DNA from: an uncultured Eubacteriales bacterium
GTDB taxonomy: Bacteria > Bacillota > Clostridia > Oscillospirales > Oscillospiraceae
Length of the DNA: 6,300 nucleotides
Direction: 5' to 3'
Assembly (NCBI GenBank): GCA_900548615.1
Contig: URKW01000111.1
Span: 1-6,300, forward strand
Every line of letters starts with the position of its first letter. Position 1 is the first letter of the stretch. A program made the position numbers and the translations under genes. Shown here in pieces: positions 6,081 to 6,300 of the stretch. Under the pieces are notes generated by a model. That model was not told where the DNA came from. It saw only the letters and a list, made by a program, of their open reading frames with translations, and made no database searches.

Positions 6081-6109
6081 ATTATAGCAGTCGGTCTTAC
6101 GACTGTCAA
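6081..6109 (-). promoter_or_regulatory. Full-consensus sigma-A promoter of the ABC-2 operon
   Basis: On the minus strand, TTGACA (6104-6109), a 17-bp spacer and TATAAT (6081-6086) match consensus at every position. The predicted start is near 6074, leaving a leader of about 103 nt before the ATPase ATG. Confidence 0.92.
6088..6105. promoter_or_regulatory. Inverted repeat CAGTCG-N6-CGACTG filling the promoter spacer, candidate operator
   Basis: Two perfect 6-bp arms (6088-6093 and 6100-6105) are separated by six bases. The repeat covers the last two bases of the -35 and all but one base of the spacer, ending next to the -10. A dimeric repressor bound there would exclude RNA polymerase. The cognate regulator is not in the window; GntR-type regulators often accompany such transporters, but this is only a possibility. 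Confidence 0.6.
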
Positions 6110-6152
6110 TGATAATGTGTTTCCATTCCGCAAACTCCGTAAGAATTGACAC

Positions 6153-6184
6153 AAAAGGCGCAGCGGCATATCGCTGCGCCTTTT
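6153..6184 (-). terminator. Rho-independent terminator of the J-domain gene
   Basis: A perfect 13-bp stem (6153-6165 with 6172-6184, core GGCGCAGCG/CGCTGCGCC) with a 6-nt loop ends in TTTT followed by GTGT on the minus strand. It lies about 10 nt beyond the stop codon of the gene at the right edge and some 40 nt before the ABC-2 promoter, which separates the two transcription units. The A run on the other side makes it symmetric, but no plus-strand gene leads into it here. Confidence 0.88.
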
Positions 6185-6194
6185 CTCAACTGTG

Positions 6195-6300
6195 TTACCG
6201 GTGTCCGCCGCCGAAGCCGCCTCCATAGCCGCCGCCACCGGCACCGTAATTCGGGTCAACGCCCGCGTGCCCGAACTGGTAATACCGCGCCTTTTTATCA
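6195..6300 (-). CDS. J-domain (DnaJ-like) protein, C-terminal end only
   Basis: The last 34 codons of a gene that enters from the right edge are visible. They read KKARYYQFGHAGVDPN and then a Gly-rich stretch with Tyr and Phe (GGGGYGGGFGGGHR) before TAA at 6195-6197. The first part matches the end of a DnaJ J-domain and its linker (commonly RYDQFGHAGVDPN), and the rest matches the start of the Gly/Phe-rich region. Canonical DnaJ continues for some 250 residues more with a zinc-finger and substrate-binding domains, which are absent; a terminator follows directly. The protein is therefore either a short J-domain co-chaperone that stimulates DnaK without binding clients itself, or a truncated dnaJ. 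The HPD motif that would prove J-domain activity lies outside the window. Confidence 0.75.
   Translation of the reverse strand, partial: DKKARYYQFGHAGVDPNYGAGGGGYGGGFGGGHR

Noticed and set aside
6146..6174. TTGACA on the plus strand as a possible promoter
   Set aside because: No acceptable -10 lies 16-18 bp downstream; the region is the terminator hairpin and no plus-strand gene follows.
5972..6259. N-terminal extension of the ABC-2 operon ATPase
   Set aside because: The 96 extra codons run through the leader, the consensus promoter and the terminator, and would not resemble an ATPase.

Overview
The window looks like a chromosomal segment of a high-GC Firmicute, most likely a gut clostridium of the Oscillospiraceae type. 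The evidence is GC-rich coding sequence with strong AAGGAGG-type ribosome binding sites, AT-richer intergenic gaps with textbook sigma-A promoters, a clostridial-style lipoprotein signal, and a 252-residue ExoA-type nuclease. The taxonomic placement is inference from style and was not searched. No mobile element, CRISPR array, tRNA or rRNA was seen.

Region 1 (1-2822, minus strand) is one tightly packed operon. It reads Crp/Fnr-type regulator, then substrate-binding lipoprotein, then inner-membrane permease, then ATPase (cut by the left edge). Every junction overlaps (4, 8 and 14 bp), so translation is probably coupled. Together the last three genes form a NitT/TauT-class ABC importer of unknown substrate. 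The first gene is presumably its ligand-responsive regulator. A TTGACA-17-TATACT promoter drives the operon, and a perfect GTTCC-N4-GGAAC palindrome lies just downstream of the predicted start site, where an autoregulatory operator would be expected.

Region 2 (2816-3666, plus strand) is a monocistronic exodeoxyribonuclease III/AP endonuclease gene (exoA/xth), divergent from the regulator. The two divergent promoters share the same -35 bases: TTGTCA is read on plus and TTGACA on minus, offset by one base. Only one polymerase should be able to occupy the site at a time. A 16-bp perfect hairpin with a GAAA loop ends this gene and also the convergent operon from the right.

Region 3 (3666-6109, minus strand) is a two-gene ABC transporter of the ABC-2/EcsAB-like kind: an ATPase, and a 532-residue multi-spanning permease that appears to consist of two related halves. 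Its promoter is full consensus (TTGACA-17-TATAAT), with a perfect inverted repeat filling the spacer. This suggests an otherwise strong promoter held by a repressor not encoded in the window. A second, 15-bp palindrome sits in the roughly 100-nt leader.

Region 4 (6153-6300, minus strand) is the C-terminal end of a J-domain (DnaJ-like) protein. It stops in the Gly/Phe-rich stretch, without zinc-finger or C-terminal substrate-binding domains, and is followed by a strong terminator.

Most of the window is ordinary metabolism and transport. The most unusual signals are regulatory: the shared -35 divergent promoter, the non-canonical Crp/Fnr-geometry palindrome, and the repeat inside the consensus promoter.
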